Under the pieces are notes generated by a model. It saw only the letters and a list, made by a program, of their open reading frames with translations. It made no database searches and was not told where the DNA came from. From contig NZ_WTYK01000004.1 of NCBI RefSeq assembly GCF_009828065.1, positions 62,001-126,000 on the forward strand: a DNA stretch of 64,000 bases, read 5' to 3'. Both the position numbers and the translations under genes were made by a program. The DNA is from Croceibacterium soli. GTDB lineage: Bacteria > Pseudomonadota > Alphaproteobacteria > Sphingomonadales > Sphingomonadaceae. Shown piece after piece: positions 7,781 to 16,492 of this stretch; positions within the stretch are counted from its first letter, which is position 1; every line of letters starts with the position of its first letter.

Positions 7781-9936
7781 AAGGCCCCCTTGCGTAAAGT
7801 CAGCTTTGGGACGCTCCACCCGGCAAGAGCGGCGCCCCGGCCCGAGAGGCTAGGATTGTTCATGAAATAGGTGTGGCAATTGAACCCTGCCTCACCCTGC
7901 TTCTTCATGCGGGTGTAGGTCCCATCCGGCGCCAACGCCCAGCTCTGCTCCGTGTCGAGCAAGCTGGCCAGCAGCACTTGCTCCAGGACCTGGTCATGGA
8001 CCGTCCGGTTGCGGATCGGCACGAGCGCTTCGACCCTCCGGTCCAGGTTGCGCGACATGGCGTCGGCGGACGAGATGAACACGCGGGCACGCGCGCTCGG
8101 CAGCGCATAGCCGTTGGCGAACGCCCAGATCCGGCTGTGCTCGAGGAAGCGGCCGATGATCGACTTCACGCGGATGTTCTCCGACAGCCCCGCCACGCCC
8201 GCGCGGAGGCAGCAATTGCCGCGGATCACCAGCTCCACCTGCACCCCGGCCGCGCTGGCTTCGTAGAGCCGGTCGATGATCGCCTTTTCGGTCAGGGAGT
8301 TGAGCTTGGCCCAGATACCCGCCGGGCGGCCCTTGCGGGCATTCTCGATCTCGCGGTCGATGTGGCGGTACAGCGTCTCACGCAGATCGAGCGGCGAGAT
8401 CGAGAGAAGTTCGGTGCGCACCGGCTGGACATAGCCGGTGACGAAGTTGAACAGCCGGGCGGCATCTCGCCCGAGCTTCGGATCGGCGGTGAAGAAGCTG
8501 AGGTCCGTATAAACCTTCGTTGTTACAGGGTGATAGTTCCCTGTCCCGAAGTGACAGTAAGTCCGAAAACCCTCTTCCTCGCGGCGCACCACCATCGAGA
8601 CCTTTGCATGGGTTTTCCAGTCTACGAAGCCATATATCACCTGAACGCCGGCACGTTCGAGCTGGTTCGCCCAGTGCAGGTTCTGCTCCTCGTCGAACCG
8701 CGCCTTCAGTTCGACCACGGCGGTGACGGACTTGCCAGCTTCGGCGGCGGCGATCAGCGCGGCGATCACCGGCGACTGGTGCCCGGCGCGGTAGAGCGTC
8801 TGCTTGATCGAGACCACCGCCGGATCGGCCGCCGCCTGGCGCAGGAAGTCCACCACAACCTCGAAGCTCTCGTAGGGGTGGTGGACGACCATGTCCTTCT
8901 CGCGGATCGCGGCGAAGCAGTCGCCGTCATGCTCGAGCACCCGTTCGGGGTAACGCGGACTGAAGGATTCGAACTTCAGGTCCGGCCGGTCCTCCTCGAC
9001 GATCGCCGAAAGGGCGCTGATGCCGAGCAGTCCGCCGGTCTTGGTGATGAACGCCCCCCGCAGGCCGAGCTGCTGGCGCAGGAGCTGCTCGGCGTCGGGG
9101 TCGAAATCGCCGTCCAGCTCCAGCAGGATCACGCGGCCGCGGCGGCGGCGCTGGATCGCGCTGCGGAAGTAGCGGACGAGGTCCTCCGCCTCTTCCTCCA
9201 CTTCGATGTCGCTGTCGCGCAGCACGCGGAACACGCCGCTGCCTTCCACCCGGAAGCCGGGGAACAGCAAGTCGGCGGACAGCCGGATCACGTCCTCGAT
9301 AGACACGAAGATCGCTTCGTCACCCGGGATGCGCACGAAGCGCGGGATGGCCGAAGGGATCAGCACCATTTCGACCAGCGCCGCTTCGTCGGCCTTGCGC
9401 GTCAGGTTGAACAGGACGCCCATGCCCAGGTTGGCGACGAAGGGGAAGGGATGCGCCGGATCGATCGCCTGCGGGGTGATCACCGGACTGATTTGCTCTA
9501 CGAAATAGCGGCGCAAATGGCGCAGCACGTCGGGGCGGAGCGCCTTGCCGTCGGCGATCTCGATCCCGCGTTTCGCCAGCAGCCCGCGCAGGTCGGCGAG
9601 CGCAGCCTGCTGCGCCAGGTCGAGCGCCTTCACCCGGCGCCGGATCTCGGTGAGCTGCTGCGACGGCGTCTTGCCGTCGATCGAGCGCGCTTCGATCCCG
9701 CGGTTGGCCTGCCCGGCCAGGCCCGCGACGCGGATCATGATGAACTCGTCGAGATTGCTGCCGGAGATGGAGAGGAACCGCAGCCGTTCGAGCAGCGGGT
9801 ATTCCGGGTTGCGCGCTTCGGCCAAGACCCGCTCGTTGAACGCCAGCCAGCTCAGCTCGCGATTGAAATAGCGCTGCCGCGCCGGCGCAAAGCCTTCGGA
9901 AAGGATCTCAGGTCCGCTGGGTTTGGGAATATCCAT
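7777..9936 (-). CDS. ppk1: Polyphosphate kinase 1
   Basis: This 719-residue PPK1 makes polyphosphate from ATP. Family landmarks are 'RYFNRELSWLAFNERVL' near residue 23, the 'SIKQTLYRAG' segment, 'HAKVSMVVRREEEG' containing the phospho-accepting His, 'HFGTGNYHP' and a C-terminal 'MSRNLDRRVE'. Its length matches the usual 690-740. The ATG at 9936 (MDIPKP) fits the family start better than the in-frame upstream ATG at 10056. It is co-transcribed with ppx. Confidence 0.95.
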   Translation of the reverse strand: MDIPKPSGPEILSEGFAPARQRYFNRELSWLAFNERVLAEARNPEYPLLERLRFLSISGSNLDEFIMIRVAGLAGQANRGIEARSIDGKTPSQQLTEIRRRVKALDLAQQAALADLRGLLAKRGIEIADGKALRPDVLRHLRRYFVEQISPVITPQAIDPAHPFPFVANLGMGVLFNLTRKADEAALVEMVLIPSAIPRFVRIPGDEAIFVSIEDVIRLSADLLFPGFRVEGSGVFRVLRDSDIEVEEEAEDLVRYFRSAIQRRRRGRVILLELDGDFDPDAEQLLRQQLGLRGAFITKTGGLLGISALSAIVEEDRPDLKFESFSPRYPERVLEHDGDCFAAIREKDMVVHHPYESFEVVVDFLRQAAADPAVVSIKQTLYRAGHQSPVIAALIAAAEAGKSVTAVVELKARFDEEQNLHWANQLERAGVQVIYGFVDWKTHAKVSMVVRREEEGFRTYCHFGTGNYHPVTTKVYTDLSFFTADPKLGRDAARLFNFVTGYVQPVRTELLSISPLDLRETLYRHIDREIENARKGRPAGIWAKLNSLTEKAIIDRLYEASAAGVQVELVIRGNCCLRAGVAGLSENIRVKSIIGRFLEHSRIWAFANGYALPSARARVFISSADAMSRNLDRRVEALVPIRNRTVHDQVLEQVLLASLLDTEQSWALAPDGTYTRMKKQGEAGFNCHTYFMNNPSLSGRGAALAGWSVPKLTLRKGAL

Positions 9937-10142
9937 CGCTGTGCAGCCGCGCTGTCTTGGTATCTCCGTATTACGGGTTTGTGACAACAAGCTGACCCCG
10001 GGCCGATTTTGTCGCTGCAGGCCTGCAGCTTTGTACCAATCGGGGGCACCCCGCATTTGCCGCGTGCCGATGCAGCCATTCCACTTGGGGGCCCGCGGTG
10101 GATCGGGTACGATACCGCACGCCGCTGGGAGGTGGTGGGATC

Positions 10143-10883
10143 ATGGGTTCCAGGGCCGTTTTCAACCCGAACGTGTTCGCCATTGCGGCGGCCGCTTGCG
10201 GGTGCATGATGTCGGGCGTGGCTTTTGCCCAGGCTCCGATGACGGCGGCTGCGCCTGTCCAGTTGACCGTCGCCGGGGCTTCGCTGCAAGTGCCTGAGAT
10301 CGCGAATGGCAAGGATACCACACGAAACGAACGACAGCCGCTGCGCAACGTTCCCCCTCCGGCCGTGCGGATCACCGTCGGGGCGGAAAACGCCGACGTC
10401 GGTCCCGTGCGCTATGCGGTTCGCTCACCTGTCGCGGGCAGCGCGCTGGCGGTTTCCTTCGCCGCGAGTCCGCTGCTTCGCGAAATCGGCGGCCCCGCCG
10501 CCTTCCCGACCATGTTGCCGATCGCCGCAGCCTCGCTGACCAGCGGCTTCGGAATGCGCTATCACCCGATCCACGGCGGCTCCCGCTTCCATTCCGGGAT
10601 CGACCTTGCGGCGCCTGCCGGTTCGCCCCTCAAGGCCACGCTGGGCGGCGTCGTGAAGACCGCCGGCTGGTCCGGGGGCTATGGCCTGCTGGTGACGATT
10701 GCGCACGGTGGTGGTGTCGAGACTCGCTACGCCCACCTCTCACGGCTCAACGTCACGGCCGGCCAGGCCATCGAGCAGGGCGACGTAATCGGATTCGTCG
10801 GTTCGACCGGCAATTCCACCGGGCCGCACGTGCACTACGAGGTGCGATCCAACGGCGCGCCGCTCGATCCCCTATCCCGCTAG
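10143..10883 (+). CDS. Secreted M23-family (LytM/peptidase) endopeptidase
   Basis: This 246-residue predicted exported protein has a hydrophobic signal segment (about residues 10-31, ending GVAFAQA) and a C-terminal LytM/M23 domain. The zinc-ligand pattern is intact: 'HSGIDLAAP' (HxxxD), a catalytic-type His in 'YAHLSR', and 'GPHVHYEVR' (HxH). Such enzymes cut peptidoglycan cross-bridges or act as envelope regulators. The start at 10143 is preferred over 10098 because GGAGGTGG precedes it at good spacing. It is divergent from ppk1 across about 200 bp. Confidence 0.88.
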   Translation: MGSRAVFNPNVFAIAAAACGCMMSGVAFAQAPMTAAAPVQLTVAGASLQVPEIANGKDTTRNERQPLRNVPPPAVRITVGAENADVGPVRYAVRSPVAGSALAVSFAASPLLREIGGPAAFPTMLPIAAASLTSGFGMRYHPIHGGSRFHSGIDLAAPAGSPLKATLGGVVKTAGWSGGYGLLVTIAHGGGVETRYAHLSRLNVTAGQAIEQGDVIGFVGSTGNSTGPHVHYEVRSNGAPLDPLSR

Positions 10884-10904
10884 AGACTCCGACTGCTTAC
10901 ACAA

Positions 10905-10924
10905 GGCCCTCCCGTGCAAGGGCC
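10905..10924 (+). terminator. Possible stem-loop after M23 peptidase gene
   Basis: GGCCCT and AGGGCC form six-base arms around an eight-base loop, 22 bp after the peptidase stop. There is no T-run, so an intrinsic terminator is only a weak suggestion. Confidence 0.35.
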
Positions 10925-10992
10925 AGGGCTTCTGGCCGATATTCCTTACCGGGGCGTTAACTACAGCCGGTCACTCAACCTTGACCGCTTGG

Positions 10993-11007
10993 CTCCAGAT
11001 TCTGGAG
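10993..11007. promoter_or_regulatory. Perfect 7-1-7 dyad covering the ribosome-binding region of the LapG-like gene
   Basis: CTCCAGA-T-TCTGGAG is a perfect inverted repeat ending one base before the GTG start at 11009. In RNA it can fold as a six-pair stem (CUCCAG/CUGGAG) that buries the GGAG ribosome-binding bases. As DNA it could be an operator. Which of these applies is not shown by the sequence. Confidence 0.55.
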
Positions 11008-11008
11008 C

Positions 11009-11965
11009 GTGGCTCACTGGACAACCGGACCGGCACTTGCACGAACCGCCCTGGCGGCGGCTGTGAGCGGCCTGGCGCTCGGCGCGTCGCCCGGCCAGGC
11101 TGCCACGGCGCCTCTTGCCACCGAGCCCGAGACCGCGGCCCTTGCTTCCGCTGCATGCGAGCAGACCGGGATCACTTCACTGGCGGCGGCGCGTCCGCTG
11201 CAACCCGCGGCTCCGGCATCCAAGAGCGCCGCAATCCTCGGCGGGCAGCCGAGCGCGCTCGACCGCATCCGAATGTTGCAAAGCGCCAGCCCAGCCATGC
11301 CGCAACCGGCAGCCGCCATAGCTGCAACCGGGCACACGCAGCGCAAGCCGCTTGCCCCTGCCGCCGGCGGCTTCCGCGTACAGGCCGCTGGATGCGCCGG
11401 CTGGCGGGCGCCGGACGCCGGCATGGCCATGCCGCGTCCGGCCGTGCTGTCGGGCGACGACTTCCTCGCCAGCAAGCGGCTCGCGATCGGGCGGACCGGG
11501 TTCGACCGGGACTGGCAGCGTGTTCGAAACGACGAAGTCAGCAAGGCGCGCTATCGGGCGCTGATCGGTGACGGAGCGCACGGCCGCTCGGCTATCCTGA
11601 GCCGGGTGAACGCCTGGGTGAACGATCGCATCGTCTATACCGAGGACCGCAACCTGTTCTCCCGCGCCGACTTCTGGGCCGGGGCGAAGAAGACTCTCGA
11701 GCTTGGACGCGGCGACTGCGAGGATATCGCGCTGACCAAGATGCAGCTCCTCGCCGCCGCCGGGATCCCGCGCAGAGACATGTTTCTGACGATCGCCCGC
11801 GACCTCGTGCGCAATGCCGACCATGCCGTGCTGATCGTCCGCCACGAAGGCGGGTTCGTGATGCTCGACGACGGCAGCGACGCCTTGCTCGATGCCTCGC
11901 AGGCCCATGACTATCGGCCGATCCTGAGCTTCAGCGGCCACCAGGTCTGGCTGCACGGTTACTGA
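11009..11965 (+). CDS. lapG: LapG-like periplasmic transglutaminase-type cysteine protease (BTLCP)
   Basis: This 318-residue predicted periplasmic protein has a signal-like N-terminus (about 1-31, ending GQAA), an Ala-rich stretch, and a bacterial transglutaminase-like cysteine proteinase domain (about residues 155-318). The triad is visible as Cys237 in GRGDCED, His272 in NADHAV and Asp287/288 in MLDDGSD, with spacing close to that of Pseudomonas LapG. LapG cleaves the N-terminal retention module of LapA adhesins and so releases them. The gene converges, three bases apart, on the adhesin export operon, whose adhesin has a PAAG site. The start is GTG; a dyad overlies its ribosome-binding region. 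The symbol is given by homology and context. Confidence 0.85.
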   Translation: MAHWTTGPALARTALAAAVSGLALGASPGQAATAPLATEPETAALASAACEQTGITSLAAARPLQPAAPASKSAAILGGQPSALDRIRMLQSASPAMPQPAAAIAATGHTQRKPLAPAAGGFRVQAAGCAGWRAPDAGMAMPRPAVLSGDDFLASKRLAIGRTGFDRDWQRVRNDEVSKARYRALIGDGAHGRSAILSRVNAWVNDRIVYTEDRNLFSRADFWAGAKKTLELGRGDCEDIALTKMQLLAAAGIPRRDMFLTIARDLVRNADHAVLIVRHEGGFVMLDDGSDALLDASQAHDYRPILSFSGHQVWLHGY

Positions 11966-11968
11966 GCG

Positions 11969-13240
11969 CTACCGCTCGGTCAGGGCCTCGTCGAGCGCCT
12001 TGTTCACGGGTTTGAGCAGGTAGCTGAGAATGCTCCTGCGGCCGGTGAGAATCTCCACGTCGCAGATCATGCCCGGCACGATCGGCAGGCGCTGGCCGTT
12101 CCTGCTGATGTAGGACCGGTCGGTTTCGATCAGCACGCTGTAATAGGCCTCCCGCTCGACCTCATCGAAGATGCTGTCGGCAGAGATCTGCTGCACCCGC
12201 CCGCGAAGCCCGCCGAAGATCGAGAAGTCGTAAGCCGTGACTTTCACGTTCGCCGGATCGCCGACTTTGATGAAGGCGATGTCGCTCGGCGCGACACGCG
12301 CTTCGACCAGCAGCTTGTCGCCCACCGGCACGATCTGCATGATCTTCTGCCCGGCGTTGACGAAACCTCCGACCGTGGTGATCTGCAGGTCGTTGACGAT
12401 GCCGTCCGCCGGGGAGCGCAACTCGTTGCGCTGCTGCCGTGCCGATGCGCCGCGAATGGTCTCCTGGTTGACGGCGATCCTGGTGGTCACTTCGCTGCGT
12501 TCGTCCAGCGCCTGCTGGCGGAACTCCAGCCGCGCGGAATTCAGCTCGGCCTGAGCCTCCCGGATCGAGGCCGAAGCGCGAGCGGCGGCCTGGCGGGCGG
12601 CAGAAAGCCGGCCCTGCACGTCGACAACCTCCCGCTGCGCCGTCAGCAGTTCCGTCTGCGGGACGATGCCCTGCCTGGCCAGGGGTTCGAGCATCCGCAC
12701 CTGCTCCCGCGCCAGGCGCAGGCTGTCCTCCAGCGAACCGGCCGTGGCTTGCGCTTCCTGCAGGTCGCGCCGGCGCTGCTCGATCGCGGCCGCAAGCGCG
12801 CCCTCGCGCGAGCGGGCCGTGGCCATGCGCACCTGCTGCAGCCTTTGCTCTTCGGCGCAGACCGTGCCTTCCGCGCAGCCGAGCGAACCGCCGGCCGCCT
12901 CCTGCGCCAGCCGCCGGGCGCGGACCGAGAGCCGCTCGTTCTCCGTCTCCAGCTGCCCTAGTTCCGAGGAAGCCTGGGCATCGTCGAGCCGCACCAGCAG
13001 TTGGCCCTGCTTCACGGTCTGTCCACCGCGGACGAGGATCTCGGCGACCATCGCCGGCTCCGCCGGCTGCACCAGCTGGGCCTTGCTCGAAGGGATCACC
13101 TTGCCGGTTCCGCGCGTCACTTCGTCCACCTGGGCGAACGCCGCCCAGACGATCAGCAACAGCATCCCCACCGCGGAAACGGCAATCAGGCGGCGGCTGG
13201 AATCCCAGCCGGCGAAACGCGCGGGCAAAGCAGCGATCAT
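11969..13240 (-). CDS. lapC: HlyD/LapC-family type I secretion membrane-fusion protein
   Basis: This 423-residue periplasmic adaptor has one N-terminal transmembrane helix (about 18-37), a lipoyl-like 'VKQGQLLVRLDDAQ' hairpin, a long coiled-coil region (about 100-270) and a C-terminal beta-barrel ending 'PGMICDVEILTGRRSILSYL', a hallmark of HlyD/PrtE/LapC proteins. It connects the inner-membrane ABC transporter to the TolC-like channel. It is the last gene of the adhesin operon, its ATG overlapping the stop of the cell wall hydrolase gene (ATGA). The role in adhesin export is inferred from the operon. Confidence 0.93.
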   Translation of the reverse strand: MIAALPARFAGWDSSRRLIAVSAVGMLLLIVWAAFAQVDEVTRGTGKVIPSSKAQLVQPAEPAMVAEILVRGGQTVKQGQLLVRLDDAQASSELGQLETENERLSVRARRLAQEAAGGSLGCAEGTVCAEEQRLQQVRMATARSREGALAAAIEQRRRDLQEAQATAGSLEDSLRLAREQVRMLEPLARQGIVPQTELLTAQREVVDVQGRLSAARQAAARASASIREAQAELNSARLEFRQQALDERSEVTTRIAVNQETIRGASARQQRNELRSPADGIVNDLQITTVGGFVNAGQKIMQIVPVGDKLLVEARVAPSDIAFIKVGDPANVKVTAYDFSIFGGLRGRVQQISADSIFDEVEREAYYSVLIETDRSYISRNGQRLPIVPGMICDVEILTGRRSILSYLLKPVNKALDEALTER

Positions 13241-14322
13241 GGCGCTGCGTGACCCTGGGTAGGCGCGGGAGCCGCAGGTTCCGCCGCACCCGCATCCGCC
13301 TTGGCTGCGCCCTGCTGGGACAGCGCGGAGCGATAGTTGGCGCTCAGCTGGACCGGATCGGGGATCGACAGGCGCCAGCCGGCAGCGGGATCGATCCGGC
13401 CACCGACGTCGGCGGGCGCGTGGCGGTCCTTCACGTCCGGAACCACGGCGAGGCCGGGCACGTAGGCCGGCTCCGCCTCCTCGATCACCGGCTCGTCAGC
13501 CACGGCCAGCTTGGACCGAAGGCGGCCGAAGTCAAGCGAAGGGATGGCTTCGCTGCCTGACCAGCGGTCGGCGAACACCTCGGGCATGCCGACGCGGCCG
13601 GGGAAGCGATAGAAGATATGGGTTCCGATCTGCCGCAGCTTGCCCAGCGAATAGGCCCAGCGGGGCAGGACGTAGTCGGCGTGGTAATGGGTCGCCGATC
13701 CGACTTCGGGGACGACACTGCCGGCCAGCGCCGCGGCCGCGACCCGGCGGGACTCGGCCCACTGGCGCGCCATCGGCCGGCGCAGCAGCGAACCGTCGCA
13801 CGTGAAGCTGAACTGGCACACCGGCGCGCTGGCGCCTTCATAGACCACGCCGCACACGGAGTTCGGATACTCCGGATGGCGCAGGCGGTTGAGCACGACT
13901 TGCGCCACGGCGCGCTTGCCGAGTTCAGTCTCGTTCGCGGCTTCGTAGTAGATCGCCTGGGTCAGGCACTTGAGCGCGGTGCCGTATTGCGGCGATGCGC
14001 TGTCGATGTCGGCAAAGCCGCGCATGCCGCCGAGGCTCTCGGCCGCAAACGGGATGCGAGCGTTTCGCAACTGCGCCGTTTCGCCGGAGACCAACACGGC
14101 CTGTTCCGCCCCGGTGGACATCGCCCCGATCTCGGCGCGCATGGTGCTGCTGAGTTGCACGTTGGGCGCTGCGACAGCCGGCTGGCGCAGCAGGAAGAAC
14201 CCGGCGGCGGCACTTGCAACGGCAAGCGCCGCCACGGCGGCGGCGACTTTGGGCAGCGCCACGCCGCGAGGCCGCATCCGATCCGCGAAGCTTACGGGCG
14301 GGTTGATGTGCAAAGCTGTCAT
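13237..14322 (-). CDS. SleB-type cell wall hydrolase inside the adhesin secretion operon
   Basis: This 361-residue protein has a single N-terminal membrane anchor (about residues 24-51) and a Hydrolase_2/SleB-like domain (about 110-255). The family signature is present: 'AIYYEAANETELGKRAVAQV', 'VLNRLRHPEYPNSVCGVVYE' and 'CQFSFTCDGS'. SleB-type enzymes are peptidoglycan-cleaving amidases or lytic transglycosylases. It overlaps both neighbours by four bases, so it is translated together with the ABC transporter and the HlyD adaptor. A role in opening the wall for the channel or adhesin is an inference. This gene is not part of the classical lapABCDEG set. Confidence 0.86.
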   Translation of the reverse strand: MTALHINPPVSFADRMRPRGVALPKVAAAVAALAVASAAAGFFLLRQPAVAAPNVQLSSTMRAEIGAMSTGAEQAVLVSGETAQLRNARIPFAAESLGGMRGFADIDSASPQYGTALKCLTQAIYYEAANETELGKRAVAQVVLNRLRHPEYPNSVCGVVYEGASAPVCQFSFTCDGSLLRRPMARQWAESRRVAAAALAGSVVPEVGSATHYHADYVLPRWAYSLGKLRQIGTHIFYRFPGRVGMPEVFADRWSGSEAIPSLDFGRLRSKLAVADEPVIEEAEPAYVPGLAVVPDVKDRHAPADVGGRIDPAAGWRLSIPDPVQLSANYRSALSQQGAAKADAGAAEPAAPAPTQGHAAP

Positions 14323-16457
14323 CGAACGATCGCGCCTTCTGCGCCCGAGGCGGAAATGACCTCCTGCATGGGTCCGTCAGCCACGATGCGCCCCTTGTCG
14401 AGTACGATAAGGCGGTCGCAGATCGAAAACAGGGCCGGACGATGGGTCGAAATGACCAGGGTCTGTCGATCTGTCAGAGACTGGGACAGTCGCTCGACGA
14501 AATGTTTCTCCGTCTGGCTGTCCATCGCCCCTGTCGGCTCGTCCAGGAACAGCAGCTCGCTAGGCGAGACCAGCGCTCGCGTCAGCGCCAGGAACGCGCG
14601 CTGACCGCCTGAGAGGCTGCGCCCGCCCTCGCCCACCGGACGGTCGAAGCCGCCGGCGTCGCGGGACAGGAACTGGTCCGCACCCGTGGCGTGCATGGCC
14701 GCGATCAGTTCATCGTCGGAGGTCTCGCGGTTACCCAGCGTCAGGTTGTCCTTCACCGTACCGGTGAACAGCGCCGAGTCCTGCCCGACGAAGCGCAAGG
14801 CGGCGCGCAGCTGCTGCGGGCGGTACTGCCGGCTGTCGATGCCGCCGATCAGGACCGAGCCGTCGGTCGGCTGGTACATCCCGCAAAGCACGCGCCCCAG
14901 GGTGCTCTTGCCCGAAGCCACGCGGCCGACGATGGCGATGCGTTCCCCGGGCCGGATCTCCAGATCGATGCCGTCGAGCGCGGACGTGGAGGCCTCCGGA
15001 TAGCGGAACTGGACGTTCTCGAACCGGATCGCCGGCGCTTCGATGCGCGCGGGCGCCAGGCTGCTGCCCTTCCGGCGCTCGTCCTCGCCGTCGAACAGCC
15101 GCTCGATGCTGCCGAGCGTCTCCTGCGCCTGCCGCCCGCGGGTGAGCAGGAACGCGATTTGCCCGGCCGGTGCCATCGAGCGCGAGGCGAGCATCACGAT
15201 CGCGATGATGGCGCCCATGGTGATCTCGCCGGATGCGAACAGGTAGTACCCGCCGATGATCAGCGCGATGGTGGAGACCTGCTGGAACGTCTGCGCCAGG
15301 CCGACGGCCAGAGAGGTGACGTCGCGCAGCCGCTGCTGCGAAAGCGCGCCGATCTCCGCCAGGCGGTGCCAGCGGCTGATCATCCCGCCCTCGCCCGCCA
15401 TGCTCTTCAGCGTTTCCATGCCCGCGATGGATTCGACCAGCAGGGTCTGCTGCAGGCCGTGATCGGCCTGCGCGTCCTGCGCCGCCTCGACGGCCTTGCG
15501 CTGGAGCACGAAGCCCGCCGCCGCCATGGCCGCGATGATGGTCAGCGGCACGAGCGCCAGCCAGCCGCCGATGATAGCGACGACGGCGATGAACACGACC
15601 ATGAACACCAGGTCCACGATCAGCATCACGGTCGTGGCGGCGAAGAAGTCCCGCACTACGGCGTATTCGGAGACCCGCGCCGCCAGGGCGCCGGTGTGGC
15701 CACGGCGTTCCTCCAGCGGAGTGGCGAGCAGCCGCCCGAAGATCTTCTGCGACAGCCGCAAGTCCAGCCGGCGGGAAATGTCGTCGACCACCGCCGTCCG
15801 GGCCCGGCGAAGGGCAAACTCCAGCGCGAACGCGAAGACCACGCCCAGGGCCAGGACCCATAAGGTCGACCCCGCACGGTTCGGGATCACCCGATCGTAG
15901 ACGTTCATCGTGAACAGCGGCAGCGCGATCGCCAGCAAGTTGATCAGCAGCGAGGCCAGCAACACGGGCGAGAACGCCCGCCGTTCCTTGCGCAGTTCGC
16001 CCCAGAACCAGTGGCTGCGCGCCTTGGCGTGCCAGGGCGCTTCCCCTTCGCGCAGCGTATCGGGATCGCCGTAGACCGAAATGAAGCGGCCCGCGTACTC
16101 GGCGGCGACGCTCTTGAACGGCTCCCACGCCTCGCCGCGCTTGGCCCGCCAGACCAGCAGGTCCTCGTCCCGCACGTCGAGCAGGATCGCGAACTCGCCG
16201 CCCCGCAGCTCGACGAGCGCCGGATAAGGCGCGCCGTTGCGCGGCAGCTTGCGCCGGCCGCGGATGTCGAAGTTCAGCCCCGCCAGCTCGAGCGCGGCGC
16301 CCGCCTGATGGGCCGGCAGGCGCCCGTGAACGTCGCGCGGGAGATCGTCCAGCACGACGGCCGAAAAGCCCGCCGACAGGCGCCGGGCGAGTTCCGCCAC
16401 GCATTCGGCGAGGGGATCCACCAGCCGGCCTTCGGTACGTTCATCGAACCTGGACAC
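14319..16457 (-). CDS. lapB: Type I secretion ABC transporter (LapB-like)
   Basis: This 712-residue transporter has three parts. An N-terminal domain (about 1-130) resembles the C39-like domain of HlyB/LapB without the catalytic Cys; a six-helix ABC exporter domain spans about 155-440; the nucleotide-binding domain follows, with Walker A GRVASGKST near 511, signature LSGGQRAFLALTRAL near 615, Walker B LLFLDEPTG and a switch His in 'STHRPAL'. It should energise export of the giant adhesin through the inner membrane. The start is 35 bp after the tolC-like gene. Confidence 0.93.
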   Translation of the reverse strand: MSRFDERTEGRLVDPLAECVAELARRLSAGFSAVVLDDLPRDVHGRLPAHQAGAALELAGLNFDIRGRRKLPRNGAPYPALVELRGGEFAILLDVRDEDLLVWRAKRGEAWEPFKSVAAEYAGRFISVYGDPDTLREGEAPWHAKARSHWFWGELRKERRAFSPVLLASLLINLLAIALPLFTMNVYDRVIPNRAGSTLWVLALGVVFAFALEFALRRARTAVVDDISRRLDLRLSQKIFGRLLATPLEERRGHTGALAARVSEYAVVRDFFAATTVMLIVDLVFMVVFIAVVAIIGGWLALVPLTIIAAMAAAGFVLQRKAVEAAQDAQADHGLQQTLLVESIAGMETLKSMAGEGGMISRWHRLAEIGALSQQRLRDVTSLAVGLAQTFQQVSTIALIIGGYYLFASGEITMGAIIAIVMLASRSMAPAGQIAFLLTRGRQAQETLGSIERLFDGEDERRKGSSLAPARIEAPAIRFENVQFRYPEASTSALDGIDLEIRPGERIAIVGRVASGKSTLGRVLCGMYQPTDGSVLIGGIDSRQYRPQQLRAALRFVGQDSALFTGTVKDNLTLGNRETSDDELIAAMHATGADQFLSRDAGGFDRPVGEGGRSLSGGQRAFLALTRALVSPSELLFLDEPTGAMDSQTEKHFVERLSQSLTDRQTLVISTHRPALFSICDRLIVLDKGRIVADGPMQEVISASGAEGAIVR

Positions 16458-16492
16458 ACGCGCTACTTTCTAATCGGCCGCGACGGACGGGG

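Noticed and set aside
7873-9984. 703-codon plus-strand frame opposite ppk1
   Set aside because: It is antisense to a well-supported polyphosphate kinase, and its peptide is His/Arg/Gln-rich and featureless.
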